Shown piece after piece: positions 7,148 to 13,954 of a stretch of DNA of 17,058 nt (positions are counted from its first letter, which is position 1; the number at the start of each line of letters is the position of its first letter). The DNA lies in contig MKSH01000272.1 in assembly GCA_001898095.1 (NCBI GenBank), positions 11,497 to 28,554 of the forward strand, given 5' to 3'. The translations under genes were made by a program, and so were the position numbers. Below the pieces are notes generated by a model. It saw only the letters and a list, made by a program, of their open reading frames with translations, did no database searches and had not been told where the DNA came from. The stretch is from Solirubrobacterales bacterium 70-9 (GTDB lineage: Bacteria; Actinomycetota; Thermoleophilia; Solirubrobacterales; 70-9).

Positions 7148-8047
7148 CTATTCCACGTCGACGGTGAAGGATGCGGTGTGTACGGCGCCCTCGGCCCGAA
7201 ACTGCAGGAAGAGGCGGTAGGTACCCGCCGCCGGGAACTCCGCGTCGAAGGTGATCGTCCCCGCCCGCCTGTCGTCGGCGACCGGGTGGATGTGGGAGTA
7301 GGCGAGGTCCGGCTTCCGCAGGGCTACGAGATGCCCATAGGTACCGAGGTAGGGCTGCAGGTCGGTCACCGGCCTGCTCGAACGGGCCACCGAGAACGTC
7401 AACTGCTCCTCGCGGCCGGCCTTCAGCGCCCCGTGGGCGGACGTCACCGAGAAGCCGTCGACGCTCGACGTCGAGCTCGGCGACGGCATCGGCACCCGCT
7501 TCACCTTGCCCGGCACGGTGATGTCGACCCCCAGGGGATAGCGCTTGCCGCCGGTCGTGAAGTCGGCGATCACGCGATAGCGGCCCGGCTGCGCGAGCGT
7601 GACGGGGACGACGAAGTCGCCGTTCGGCTTCAACGCCGGATGCAGGTGCTGGTAGCCGGTGAAGTCGTCGCGGACGACGATCAGGTGCATCAGTTTCGTC
7701 TGGTCGCGTTCGAAGTGGGTGACCGGCATCCCTTCGGCGTCCAGCACGCGCAGTGTCCAGGTCTCCGCTTGTCCTGCTACCGGCGTCGCCGCGTCGAGTT
7801 CCAGGGCCAGTCCATCGGCGCTCGTCCTGGTGCCGTCGGCGCCGGGCGCCAGCGGTGCCATGCCCTGCATCGCCGTCATCGACTTTTCGCCCTGCATCGC
7901 TTCGCCGTTCATCGCTTGTTCTCCGGGCGACATCGACATGCCGCTCATCGACGGTCCACCCGATTCGCTCCTGAGGGACGAGACGAGCAGTGCCGCAATA
8001 ATCAGCGTGGCGCCCGCGGCGGCGAGAGCAATTTTTCTGAATTTCAT
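7148..8047 (-). CDS. Membrane-anchored Met-rich protein with two HLHP-type beta-sandwich repeats
   Basis: This 299-aa protein has an N-terminal signal anchor (about residues 5-23). A Met-rich linker follows with eight Met between 34 and 63 (MSGMSM, SMTAMQGM). Two similar domains carry HLIVVRDDFTGYQHLHP (121-137) and HLVALRKPDLAYSHIHP (239-255). Each pairs a His at the strand start with an HxHP turn, a plausible copper site, followed by a P-G-Y/T-YR beta strand as in YtkA-like modules. It therefore looks like an extracytoplasmic copper-binding protein acting with the ATPase. The ATG at 8047 has GGAGG with a 6-nt spacer; the in-frame extension to 8104 is not supported. A hairpin follows the stop. 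Confidence 0.82.
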   Translation of the reverse strand: MKFRKIALAAAGATLIIAALLVSSLRSESGGPSMSGMSMSPGEQAMNGEAMQGEKSMTAMQGMAPLAPGADGTRTSADGLALELDAATPVAGQAETWTLRVLDAEGMPVTHFERDQTKLMHLIVVRDDFTGYQHLHPALKPNGDFVVPVTLAQPGRYRVIADFTTGGKRYPLGVDITVPGKVKRVPMPSPSSTSSVDGFSVTSAHGALKAGREEQLTFSVARSSRPVTDLQPYLGTYGHLVALRKPDLAYSHIHPVADDRRAGTITFDAEFPAAGTYRLFLQFRAEGAVHTASFTVDVE

Positions 8048-8104
8048 CAGGTACCTCCATCGATCGCGTTCGGCACGCCCGCACCCCTCGGCACGGGCGT
8101 TCAT

Positions 8105-8121
8105 GCCCTCCCGGGGAGGGC
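8105..8121. repeat. Short GC hairpin upstream of the Met-rich gene
   Basis: GCCCTCC and GGAGGGC form a 7-bp stem with a CGG loop, 58 bp upstream of the ATG at 8047. It follows the larger hairpin at 8134-8156 on the minus strand. It may belong to the terminator region or to the leader of the Met-rich gene. Confidence 0.45.
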
Positions 8122-8133
8122 GGCATGACTACT

Positions 8134-8156
8134 CGCGGCTCAAGGCTGGAGCCGCG
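8134..8156 (-). terminator. Candidate hairpin terminator after the 98-aa membrane protein gene
   Basis: CGCGGCTC (8134-8141) and GAGCCGCG (8149-8156) make an 8-bp stem with a 7-nt loop, 10 bp beyond the stop at 8166 on the minus strand. There is no U-tract. It separates the two-gene unit 8967-8166 from the Met-rich gene, although partial readthrough is possible. Confidence 0.5.
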
Positions 8157-8165
8157 CGGAAGCGA

Positions 8166-8462
8166 TCAACGCCTGAGGACGACCATGCTGGGAAAGGGGC
8201 CGGCGCGTGCCGGGACGGACGCGACGGGAAGGGTGACCGCGGGGAGGGACGGACGCAGGTACCAGGCGATTCGGCGCTGCGGCCTCGCTTTGGCGGCCAG
8301 GACCGCGAAACCGGCGGCGCCGCCGAGCACGGCGAGGCAGATCGCGGCCATCCCCATGCCGTGCCCCTCTTCGGGCATGTCGTGGTGAAGGACGGTGACG
8401 CCGCCGAGGAACACGAGGATCAGGAGCAGCGTCAGTCGGCTTCTACCGCTGCGCGAACTCAC
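8166..8462 (-). CDS. Small His/Met-rich membrane protein
   Basis: This 98-aa protein starts at GTG (8462), 1 nt after the stop of the upstream gene. Two hydrophobic helices (about 10-24 and 37-56) flank HHDMPEEGHGMGM (26-38), which packs three His and three Met between them and faces one side of the membrane. The C-terminus is Arg/Pro-rich. No named family is recognised. The His/Met loop and the setting beside the GCPVCNK protein and Met-rich protein suggest metal binding or delivery. The 1-nt spacing implies translational coupling. Confidence 0.72.
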   Translation of the reverse strand: MSSRSGRSRLTLLLILVFLGGVTVLHHDMPEEGHGMGMAAICLAVLGGAAGFAVLAAKARPQRRIAWYLRPSLPAVTLPVASVPARAGPFPSMVVLRR

Positions 8463-8463
8463 G

Positions 8464-8967
8464 TCAGGCGGGCGGGTCGGGAGAAACCGGGATGGCGCAG
8501 GCGCGCCGCGCGCCGCGCAGGCGGACGAACAGGGCGGCCCCGGCCATCATCAGCCCCGCTGCGCCGAGATAGGGCTGCATCGGCGCGAAGTAGTTGAAGG
8601 CTCCGGAGACGCCGAGCAGCGCGACCACGAGCTTGTTGCAGACCGGGCAGCCGACGGCGAGCAGGCCGAGGAAGCTGCTGCCGGCGCTCGCGGCCGCGAT
8701 CCTGTCGCGGGTCTCGCGCGGCAGGACGTAGGTCGCGAGGAGGATGCCGGTCAGGACGCTGCTGGTGACCCAGAAGAAGTAATTGCTGGTTTCGGCCGGG
8801 ATCATGCGCACGAACCACGGATTGGGCACGATGTCGGTCGGGACGCCGAGCGCCAGCGCTATCAACGCAATGCCGAGGATTGCGCTGATCGCAAAGCGCG
8901 GCCCGAGCAGGGAGAGGAGCGTGGGCCGCTCGTCGAATGGGATCGTGGGGATGGGGGAGGCTTCCAT
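8464..8967 (-). CDS. Polytopic membrane protein with GCPVCNK motif
   Basis: This 167-aa protein has four to five helices (about 24-42, 62-82, 96-122 and 131-149). Its CPxC-type pair is at the start of the third helix (GCPVCNK, 106-112), and a lone Cys lies at 157. A Cys pair inside a membrane segment is characteristic of metal or thiol-redox carriers (MerT-, MerC- or DsbD-like), though overall similarity to those families is not evident. The ATG at 8967 has no Shine-Dalgarno; a TAA in frame just upstream limits extension. The candidate operator at 9001-9013 lies 34 bp upstream. A soft-metal transport or thiol-reducing role is inferred. Confidence 0.75.
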   Translation of the reverse strand: MEASPIPTIPFDERPTLLSLLGPRFAISAILGIALIALALGVPTDIVPNPWFVRMIPAETSNYFFWVTSSVLTGILLATYVLPRETRDRIAAASAGSSFLGLLAVGCPVCNKLVVALLGVSGAFNYFAPMQPYLGAAGLMMAGAALFVRLRGARRACAIPVSPDPPA

Positions 8968-9000
8968 GATGCGGGCGCAGAGTGGCCCTTAAGCATCATC

Positions 9001-9013
9001 CTACAGACCGTAG
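9001..9013 (-). promoter_or_regulatory. Operator/promoter (CTACA-GAC-CGTAG) before the GCPVCNK gene
   Basis: This 5-3-5 inverted repeat has one purine-pyrimidine mismatch. On the minus strand the right arm TGTAG runs into GAT, giving a TAGGAT -10 box 30 nt before the ATG at 8967. It lies between the M56 peptidase gene end (9046) and the next gene, so it would give this part of the minus-strand cluster its own promoter. Confidence 0.6.
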
Positions 9014-9045
9014 GAATGGGCGGAAGCCGCGGCCGCGAAGGGCCG

Positions 9046-10008
9046 TCAGCTCTGGCAGGGATGCACGGCGCCCGCTCTACCGACCGAGGCGACCCCGGCC
9101 TGGGCGAGCGCGGGGGTCGCGGCCGCCATCAGTAGGACCAGCGCGACAAGGGCGACGACGAGGGAACGACCGGCGAGCTCGACCCCGGCGCGGGGGCGAG
9201 CCTTGGTCCGGTCGAGAAGGAAGCGCAGCCGCGCAGCCGTCCCGACGCCAGCGAGGCCGGCCATCGCCGGGCCGGTCGGCGGTTGGTCGGCGGCGGCTTT
9301 GCAGATCGCGCTCGCCAGGGCGACCGGGTCACCGACGCGGTCCACCGCGTACTCGTCGGCGTCGCGCTCGAGGCAGAACCGGAGCCGTCCGAGCGCGTCC
9401 TTGCTACCGGGAAGGACCCGCGCCAGGGCGAAGGCGACGCTGCCCGCGAGCGCCAGGTAAGGATGGCGGTGGGCGATATGACCACGCTCGTGCTCGAGCC
9501 CGGCAGCCAGCTCCTGCTCGTCGAGCTTCGCCAGCGCGCCGGTCGAGATGACCACCTTTGCGTCACGGATGCCGGCGGCGACTACAACGACGTCCGACCC
9601 CCCGACGATCAGGCTCTGGCGCGGTCCCTCCCCGAGGCAGTTGCCGTGCAGCCAACGGCGCACCGTGCGGGCCGTCCGCCAGACGGCGAACACCGCCCAG
9701 ATCAGCGACAGGCCGAGGACGAAACCAGGGAGCAACGTCGCCGCGTCTCCGAGTCGATGCCCCGAGAAGCCGAGATGGGTCGCGAAGAAGGGAACGACGG
9801 CATGGATGCACCAATGGGTGGTGAGCTGAAACACCTGGGTCGCCGGCAGGTAGAGGATGAGGACCAGGGCGCCGACGACGACGAGGAGGGCACGCAGGAC
9901 GAGCACGGACAACCAGAGGGCGACGCCGGTCAGCGGTGCGAGCGCGTCGCGGGGGAGAAGGTAGGGAGAGGCCGTCGCGGCGAGCAGCAGGCCGGCGAGG
10001 ACGATCAT
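9046..10008 (-). CDS. M56-family (BlaR1-type) membrane zinc peptidase
   Basis: This 320-aa protein has three N-terminal helices (about 1-20, 28-56 and 92-112) and a cytoplasmic zinc-peptidase segment with HERGH (173-177). The downstream glutamate lies in ERDADEYAVD (214-223), followed by a last helix (about 281-303). In BlaR1/MecR1 this protease, once a sensor is triggered, leads to loss of the partner repressor BlaI/MecI. Here there is no C-terminal penicillin-binding sensor domain; only about 17 residues follow the last helix, ending HPCQS. It therefore probably senses something other than beta-lactams. The ATG overlaps the BlaI stop (ATGA), so the pair is coupled. Confidence 0.88.
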   Translation of the reverse strand: MIVLAGLLLAATASPYLLPRDALAPLTGVALWLSVLVLRALLVVVGALVLILYLPATQVFQLTTHWCIHAVVPFFATHLGFSGHRLGDAATLLPGFVLGLSLIWAVFAVWRTARTVRRWLHGNCLGEGPRQSLIVGGSDVVVVAAGIRDAKVVISTGALAKLDEQELAAGLEHERGHIAHRHPYLALAGSVAFALARVLPGSKDALGRLRFCLERDADEYAVDRVGDPVALASAICKAAADQPPTGPAMAGLAGVGTAARLRFLLDRTKARPRAGVELAGRSLVVALVALVLLMAAATPALAQAGVASVGRAGAVHPCQS

Positions 10009-10409
10009 CTCCGCTTCTTGCCATCTCGCTTGGCGGCCACCTCGCGGGCGAGCGCCTCGATCTCGCCGAGCTCGCCGGGCCCCATGTCGCCGACGAGCTG
10101 GGCCAGCGCCGCACGGCGGGCGCCGTCGGAGGCCGAGGCCAAGGTCTCCCGAACCGAGCGCGAGTAGTAGTCACCCTCGCTGACTTTCGTCGCGTAGAAG
10201 ATCGCCTTGCCCTGGCGCTCGCGGACCAGCAGACCGCGCTCGGCGAGGCGGTTGAGGACGGTCTGTGCGGTCGTGTAGGCGCCGCGGTGGCGGTCGGGGA
10301 GCTCGTTGCGGACGTCGTCGACGCTGGCCGCCCGCCCGAGCCGCCAAAGCGCCCTCATCACCTCGATCTGCAACTCGCCCTGTAGCTGTACGGCGGTTTC
10401 GCGGGCCAT
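10005..10409 (-). CDS. BlaI/MecI-family transcriptional repressor
   Basis: This 134-aa winged-helix protein has the family recognition segment AYTTAQTVLNRLAERGLL (44-61) and the wing VRERQGKAIFYATKVS. Its C-terminal dimerisation helices end in a basic tail. It lacks the CxC pairs of copper-sensing CopY, so inactivation is more likely by the adjacent M56 peptidase. It should bind TACA...TGTA palindromes, several of which lie in this window. ATG 10409 is the right start because the conserved domain begins there. TAGGCT on the minus strand ends 7 nt before it, with a TGTAG half-site overlapping, so the gene looks leaderless and autoregulated. A longer upstream frame is unsupported. Confidence 0.9.
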   Translation of the reverse strand: MARETAVQLQGELQIEVMRALWRLGRAASVDDVRNELPDRHRGAYTTAQTVLNRLAERGLLVRERQGKAIFYATKVSEGDYYSRSVRETLASASDGARRAALAQLVGDMGPGELGEIEALAREVAAKRDGKKRR

Positions 10410-10419
10410 CGGCCGAAGC

Positions 10420-10432
10420 CTACATGCCTTCG
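10420..10432 (-). promoter_or_regulatory. Half-site operator / -10 box of the BlaI gene
   Basis: CTACA-TGC-CTTCG has one perfect arm; the other is degenerate. On the minus strand TGTAGGCT gives TAGGCT, 7 nt before the ATG at 10409, matching a leaderless promoter with an overlapping half operator. It may act with the better site at 10519-10531. Confidence 0.42.
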
Positions 10433-10518
10433 GGACGCCGTCTGCGTGCCTCCACGTGGCCGAACCGCAACGCAGGTTGCAGCTGCCACCGGCGGAACCC
10501 CTGACCTGAGGTGAGTTC

Positions 10519-10531
10519 CTACAGTGCGTAG
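10519..10531. promoter_or_regulatory. Operator in the divergent BlaI / M23 promoter region (CTACA-GTG-CGTAG)
   Basis: A 5-3-5 inverted repeat with one arm mismatch lies in the 146-bp gap between the BlaI gene (minus, 10409) and the M23 peptidase (plus, about 10556). It matches the site at 9001 outside the spacer. It is well placed to regulate both directions. Confidence 0.6.
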
Positions 10532-10555
10532 GGATTGAGTCACCGAGGAGTGCCG

Positions 10556-11821
10556 TTGTCGGTCCGGGCGACGGCACACCCGGTGGTTTGGTCGCTCCCT
10601 CCGATGCCGGCCGAAAACAACAGACGAACGTCGACCCTGGCGGCGATCGCGTTCGCCCTCCTGTTCGGCGGAATGCTGATCGTCTCGGCGCTCGACTCTT
10701 CGCCCGTCGCGGGCGCGACCACCCGGTCCCGGCTCGAAAGCGCACGCGCCAAGCTCGAAAAGACCGAAGACCGCAAGGGGGTCCTGACGACCACCCTCTC
10801 CCGCTTCGACGAGCGGATCGCGGGCCTCGAAGGCCGGACCGCGGCGTTGCGCGAACGCGAGGCGGCCGTCGGCGAAGAGCTCGCGTCCAGACAGGCCGAA
10901 CTGGAAGGCGCCGAAGCCGCCGTCGCACAGGCAAGGCACCAGCTCGAGGTGGTGCGCGGCCGGCTGAAGCGGGCGCTGATCGCGCTGCGGGATCGGCTCG
11001 TGGCGATCTATGAGAACGGGAGCCCGGACATCGTCAGCATCCTGGTCTCCTCCGGCGACATGTCGGAACTGGCCGCCACGAGCGAATACATCGCGCGGAT
11101 CCAGAGCGCCGACGAAGCAGTCGTCGACCACGTCCGCACGCTGCGGGATCAGACGGAGCGCACGACGCTGAGCCTGGAGCACGCGTCCGGCCAGATCGAA
11201 GCCGCCCGCGATCAGATCGCGGCGCGGCAGGACGAAGTGGCCCAGGCGCGGTCTTCCGTCGAGGCCCGTCAGGGGGAACTGGTCGCCACCCGGGCCGACC
11301 GTCAAAGCACGCTCGATCGAGTGGAAGTCGAGGCCGACAACTTCGGCGCCGACGTGCAGGCGCTGCAGCGGAAGATCGCCGAAAAAATCACCCAGGCCTC
11401 CTCCCCGGCGGCGCTGTCGGCGGGACCGACGGCGGGGGGAGTCAGCTCCAGCGGCCTGATCTGGCCGGTGGAAGGCGTGATCACCTCCGGATTCGGGCCG
11501 CGCTGGGGCAGCTTCCACCCGGGCATCGACATCGGCGTGCCGGAAGGCACGCCGATCAAGGCTGCGGCATCGGGCACCGTCGTCCTCCTGCAGTCAGAGG
11601 CCGAAAGCGGCGGCTACGGGAACTACACGTGCATCGACCATGGCGGCGGGCTCTCGACCTGCTATGCCCATCAGACCGAATTCGCGACGTCGCTCGGAGC
11701 AAGCGTGAGTCAGGGCGAAGTCATCGGGTACGTCGGCAACACCGGCTACAGCACCGGCCCCCATCTGCATTTCGAGGTCCGCGTCGAAGGCGAACCGCAA
11801 GACCCGCTCGGCTATCTCTAG
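10556..11821 (+). CDS. Exported coiled-coil M23 peptidase (EnvC/PcsB-like)
   Basis: This protein has a hydrophobic export signal after NNRRTS (helix AAIAFALLFGGMLIVSAL). About 230 residues of coiled coil (LESARAKLEKTEDRKG to QALQRKIAEKI) follow. The C-terminal M23 LytM domain has zinc ligands in FHPGIDI and GPHLHFEVR. Such proteins cut peptidoglycan peptide bridges or activate amidases during division. TTG 10556 is chosen because GAGGAG lies 5 nt upstream; ATG 10604 (405 aa), GTG 10550 and TTG 10535 are in-frame alternatives. It is divergent from the BlaI gene across an operator-like site, implying control by the same repressor. The cyclase gene begins 5 nt after its stop. Confidence 0.88.
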   Translation: MSVRATAHPVVWSLPPMPAENNRRTSTLAAIAFALLFGGMLIVSALDSSPVAGATTRSRLESARAKLEKTEDRKGVLTTTLSRFDERIAGLEGRTAALREREAAVGEELASRQAELEGAEAAVAQARHQLEVVRGRLKRALIALRDRLVAIYENGSPDIVSILVSSGDMSELAATSEYIARIQSADEAVVDHVRTLRDQTERTTLSLEHASGQIEAARDQIAARQDEVAQARSSVEARQGELVATRADRQSTLDRVEVEADNFGADVQALQRKIAEKITQASSPAALSAGPTAGGVSSSGLIWPVEGVITSGFGPRWGSFHPGIDIGVPEGTPIKAAASGTVVLLQSEAESGGYGNYTCIDHGGGLSTCYAHQTEFATSLGASVSQGEVIGYVGNTGYSTGPHLHFEVRVEGEPQDPLGYL

Positions 11822-11826
11822 CCATC

Positions 11827-12501
11827 GTGAGCGTTCACACCTTCATCTTCGCCGACATGTCCGGCTTCACTGCGCTGACCGAGGCGCACGGAGACGATGC
11901 GGCCGCGGACCTGGTCGCCGATTTCTCCGCCGCGGTCCGGCCAAGGCTGGAAAGGCGCGGAGCCGAGGAGGTGAAGAGCATCGGCGACGCGCTGATGATC
12001 CGCGGTGAGGACGCCGGCGAATCGATCGGCCTCGGCCTGGAAATCGTCCACGAGGTCGGCGGGCAGCATCGCTTCCCGACGATCCGCGTCGGCATGCACA
12101 GCGGCCCGGCGACCGAGCGGGATGGCGATTGGTTCGGCTCTACGGTCAACCTCGCCGCGCGGGTGGCCGGCGAGGCGGCGGGCGGCGAGGTCCTGGTGTC
12201 CGAGGCCACGCGGTCGGCCCTGGTACGCCCGGAGCGATTCAACTTCCGCGAGCGCGGCCGTGTGCAGCTGCGGAACTTCTCCGAGCCTGCCTTGCTGCTC
12301 TCGGCGCTCCGGCGGGGTCTGTTGGCGACCGGTGATCTGCCGGTGGATCCGGTCTGCCGCATGGCCGTCGATCCGGACAGTGCGGCCGGCTCGCTCGAGC
12401 ATGGCGGCACGGCCTACGTCTTCTGCTCGCTTCCTTGCGCCCAGCGCTTCGCCGCCGACCCCGACCAGTATGCGAGCGAGCTCGGCGCCGAGCAGGGCTG
12501 A
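11827..12501 (+). CDS. Class III adenylate/guanylate cyclase fused to a YHS domain
   Basis: This 224-aa protein (GTG start 5 nt after the M23 stop) has a compact class III cyclase domain. Both metal-binding Asp are present (D10 in FADMSGFT, D54 in SIGDALM). The substrate-contact Lys (K50), Asp (D101) and the transition-state Asn/Arg pair (N108, R112 in TVNLAARV) are also there, so it looks active, with adenylate-like specificity residues. Residues 173-216 form a YHS module (DPVCRMAV...YVFCSLPCAQRFAADP), a small Cys-containing domain (C177, C200, C204) often found in copper/heavy-metal proteins. The fusion suggests cyclic-nucleotide output tuned by a metal. A weak GC hairpin follows the stop at about 12513-12527; the rest of the gap to 12750 shows no gene. 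Confidence 0.85.
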   Translation: MSVHTFIFADMSGFTALTEAHGDDAAADLVADFSAAVRPRLERRGAEEVKSIGDALMIRGEDAGESIGLGLEIVHEVGGQHRFPTIRVGMHSGPATERDGDWFGSTVNLAARVAGEAAGGEVLVSEATRSALVRPERFNFRERGRVQLRNFSEPALLLSALRRGLLATGDLPVDPVCRMAVDPDSAAGSLEHGGTAYVFCSLPCAQRFAADPDQYASELGAEQG

Positions 12502-12750
12502 TCCACGTCGCCCGGCCCACGGGGCCGTGGAACTGCGTGCGGTGACCGGAGTCCACGTGCACGTCGCCACCCGGCGACCGCCCGGAAAGTGCTCCAAAAG
12601 TGTCCGTCAACGCGCGCTTCAGCACCGCATGGGCTCAGCCGGGATCGCCCCCTGGTGATGGGGATCGTCATGTCGATGAATCGGCATCTCACTGACCAGT
12701 GCGTTGTCGGTCGCGATTGCTGACCGAGCAACCGTGTCCCCTAACGTGTC

Positions 12751-12763
12751 CTACGTCCCGTAG
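12751..12763 (+). promoter_or_regulatory. Operator/promoter of the Lgt unit (CTACG-TCC-CGTAG)
   Basis: A perfect 5-3-5 palindrome whose right arm merges with TAGTAT (12761-12766), a good TANNNT -10 box. The GTG of a short ORF begins 8 nt after this box, so transcription should start at or 1-2 nt before that codon. It has the same plan as the sites at 7083, 16695 and 16764. Confidence 0.68.
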
Positions 12764-12774
12764 TATCAACGCGC

Positions 12775-12852
12775 GTGAGATCGTCGTCTGAGCCTTCCAC
12801 GCCTGCGCCGCTGAGCGGCGAGTTGAGCGCCGGTTGCGGATCCCGCCGATGA
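12775..12852 (+). CDS. Short leaderless ORF (25 aa) coupled to lgt
   Basis: GTG at 12775 opens 25 codons (MRSSSEPSTPAPLSGELSAG...). The TGA (12850-12852) overlaps the Lgt ATG at 12849 as ATGA. TAGTAT ends 8 nt before the GTG, consistent with leaderless transcription. The peptide is Ser/Pro-rich and has no recognisable domain, so its value may lie in delivering ribosomes to lgt, which lacks a Shine-Dalgarno. The case is weaker than for the 47- and 49-aa counterparts because it is shorter. Confidence 0.45.
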   Translation: MRSSSEPSTPAPLSGELSAGCGSRR

Positions 12853-13703
12853 TCGCCTCGATCCCCAGCCCGAGTTCGAGCGGCTTCGGGATCGGCCCCT
12901 TCGAAATCCACGTCTACGGGCTGATGTACGCGGTCGCGGTGGTCGCGGCGGTATTGATCACGGTGCGGCGCTGGGAGGCCCAGGGCGGCTCGCGCGACAC
13001 GGTCTACGACTGCGCCATCTGGGGCTTTCCAGCCGGCCTGCTCGGCGGCCGTCTCTACTTCGACATCACGTCGTTCAACGAAATGCCCCACACCTGGTGG
13101 GGCCCGTTCGCGGTCTGGGACGGCGGCCTGGGAATCTGGGGTGGGATCGCCCTCGGCACGGCGGTCGGCATCTGGCGGCTGCGGCGGGCCGGCGTCTCGG
13201 TTCCCGCGTTCATGGACGCGGCGGCGCCGGCGCTGCTGGTCGCCCAGGCGATCGGCCGGATCGGCAACTACTTCAACCAGGAGCTGTTCGGCGGCCCGAC
13301 CAGCCTGCCGTGGGGCCTCGAGATCTCAACGGCGCACCGTCCCGACGGTTACGCCTCCTACTCGACCTTTCAGCCGACCTTCCTCTATGAGCTGATCTGG
13401 AACCTCTGCCTGGCCGCCTTCCTCGTCTGGCTCGGCCACCACCGCAAGATCCGCCCGCCCGGCCTGTTCGCTCTCTACGTCACCGGCTCCTCGGCCTTCC
13501 GCATCTTCGAGGAGTCACTGCGGGTAGATCCCGCCCAGCACTTACTCGGCCTGCGCCTCAACTTCTTCGTCGCCTGCATCCTCACGATCGCCGGTGCCGC
13601 TTGGTTCATCGCCATCCAACGGGCGCGATCGGAGTCGCAGGGCGAGGCTCCCGCGGAACCGCCGCCGGCACGCGAGGCCGCCGTCCCTCGATCGGATCAG
13701 TGA
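12849..13703 (+). CDS. lgt: Prolipoprotein diacylglyceryl transferase
   Basis: This 284-aa integral membrane enzyme transfers diacylglycerol from phosphatidylglycerol to the lipobox Cys of prolipoproteins, the first step of lipoprotein maturation. The Lgt signature GRIGNYFNQELFG is near 139-151. Upstream GGRLYFD, the N-terminal HVYGLMYA segment, and seven hydrophobic helices in total agree with the family and its usual length. The last 30 residues are a Pro/Glu-rich tail. ATG 12849 is preferred because it overlaps the stop of the preceding short ORF; a TTG at 12834 is an alternative. An operator-like palindrome and -10 box lie upstream, so lgt may be induced with the BlaI regulon. Confidence 0.92.
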   Translation: MIASIPSPSSSGFGIGPFEIHVYGLMYAVAVVAAVLITVRRWEAQGGSRDTVYDCAIWGFPAGLLGGRLYFDITSFNEMPHTWWGPFAVWDGGLGIWGGIALGTAVGIWRLRRAGVSVPAFMDAAAPALLVAQAIGRIGNYFNQELFGGPTSLPWGLEISTAHRPDGYASYSTFQPTFLYELIWNLCLAAFLVWLGHHRKIRPPGLFALYVTGSSAFRIFEESLRVDPAQHLLGLRLNFFVACILTIAGAAWFIAIQRARSESQGEAPAEPPPAREAAVPRSDQ

Positions 13704-13951
13704 CCTACGCCATCGCCTTGAGCGGCGCCCTCTTTGATCCGCGCAACGCCCTCGCCGCCGTAGCGGCCCCAGGCTTCCCTACCGACGCCGCGGATCGCGT
13801 CGAGGGTGATCGAGCCCCAATTGGTCTTCCAGCGGATCGGGTTGGTCCAGATCGTCGCCGCAACCTCGGGGTAGGGCGGTTCGACATGCAGCCCGGCGCG
13901 GGGTCGACCCCCAGGAAGGCGGCGTGCGCGGATGCCGACGCGGCCTGACCA
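13697..13951 (-). pseudogene. 3' fragment of an unidentified gene, convergent with lgt
   Basis: A minus-strand frame open from 13951 to a TGA at 13699-13697 encodes about 84 residues with no start codon, bounded upstream by TGA at 13954. Its core (HVEPPYPEVAATIWTNPIRW, then KTNWGSITLDAIRG...GGEGVARIKEGA) has protein-like composition and strong third-position GC, unlike the other frames. It therefore looks like the C-terminal remnant of a real protein whose 5' part was deleted or frameshifted away. I cannot name the family. It overlaps the lgt 3' end by 7 bp. Confidence 0.5.
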
Positions 13952-13954
13952 TCA

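Noticed and set aside
6545..8128. 527-codon plus-strand open frame
   Set aside because: It runs antisense through the ATPase 5' end, the operator and the Met-rich gene, and has no domain-like sequence.
8395..9135. 246-codon plus-strand frame opposite the membrane-protein pair
   Set aside because: Low-complexity charged translation with no motif; the minus-strand genes have helices, coupling and motifs.
9283..10167. 294-codon plus-strand frame opposite the M56/BlaI genes
   Set aside because: Shadow of well-supported genes on the minus strand.
10358..11518. 386-codon minus-strand frame
   Set aside because: Antisense to the M23 peptidase and spanning the divergent promoter; no recognisable domain.
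12502..12750. Possible small genes between the cyclase and the Lgt promoter
   Set aside because: Frames on both strands give Arg/Pro/Ser-rich translations with no start signals; only a weak hairpin at 12513-12527 is visible.
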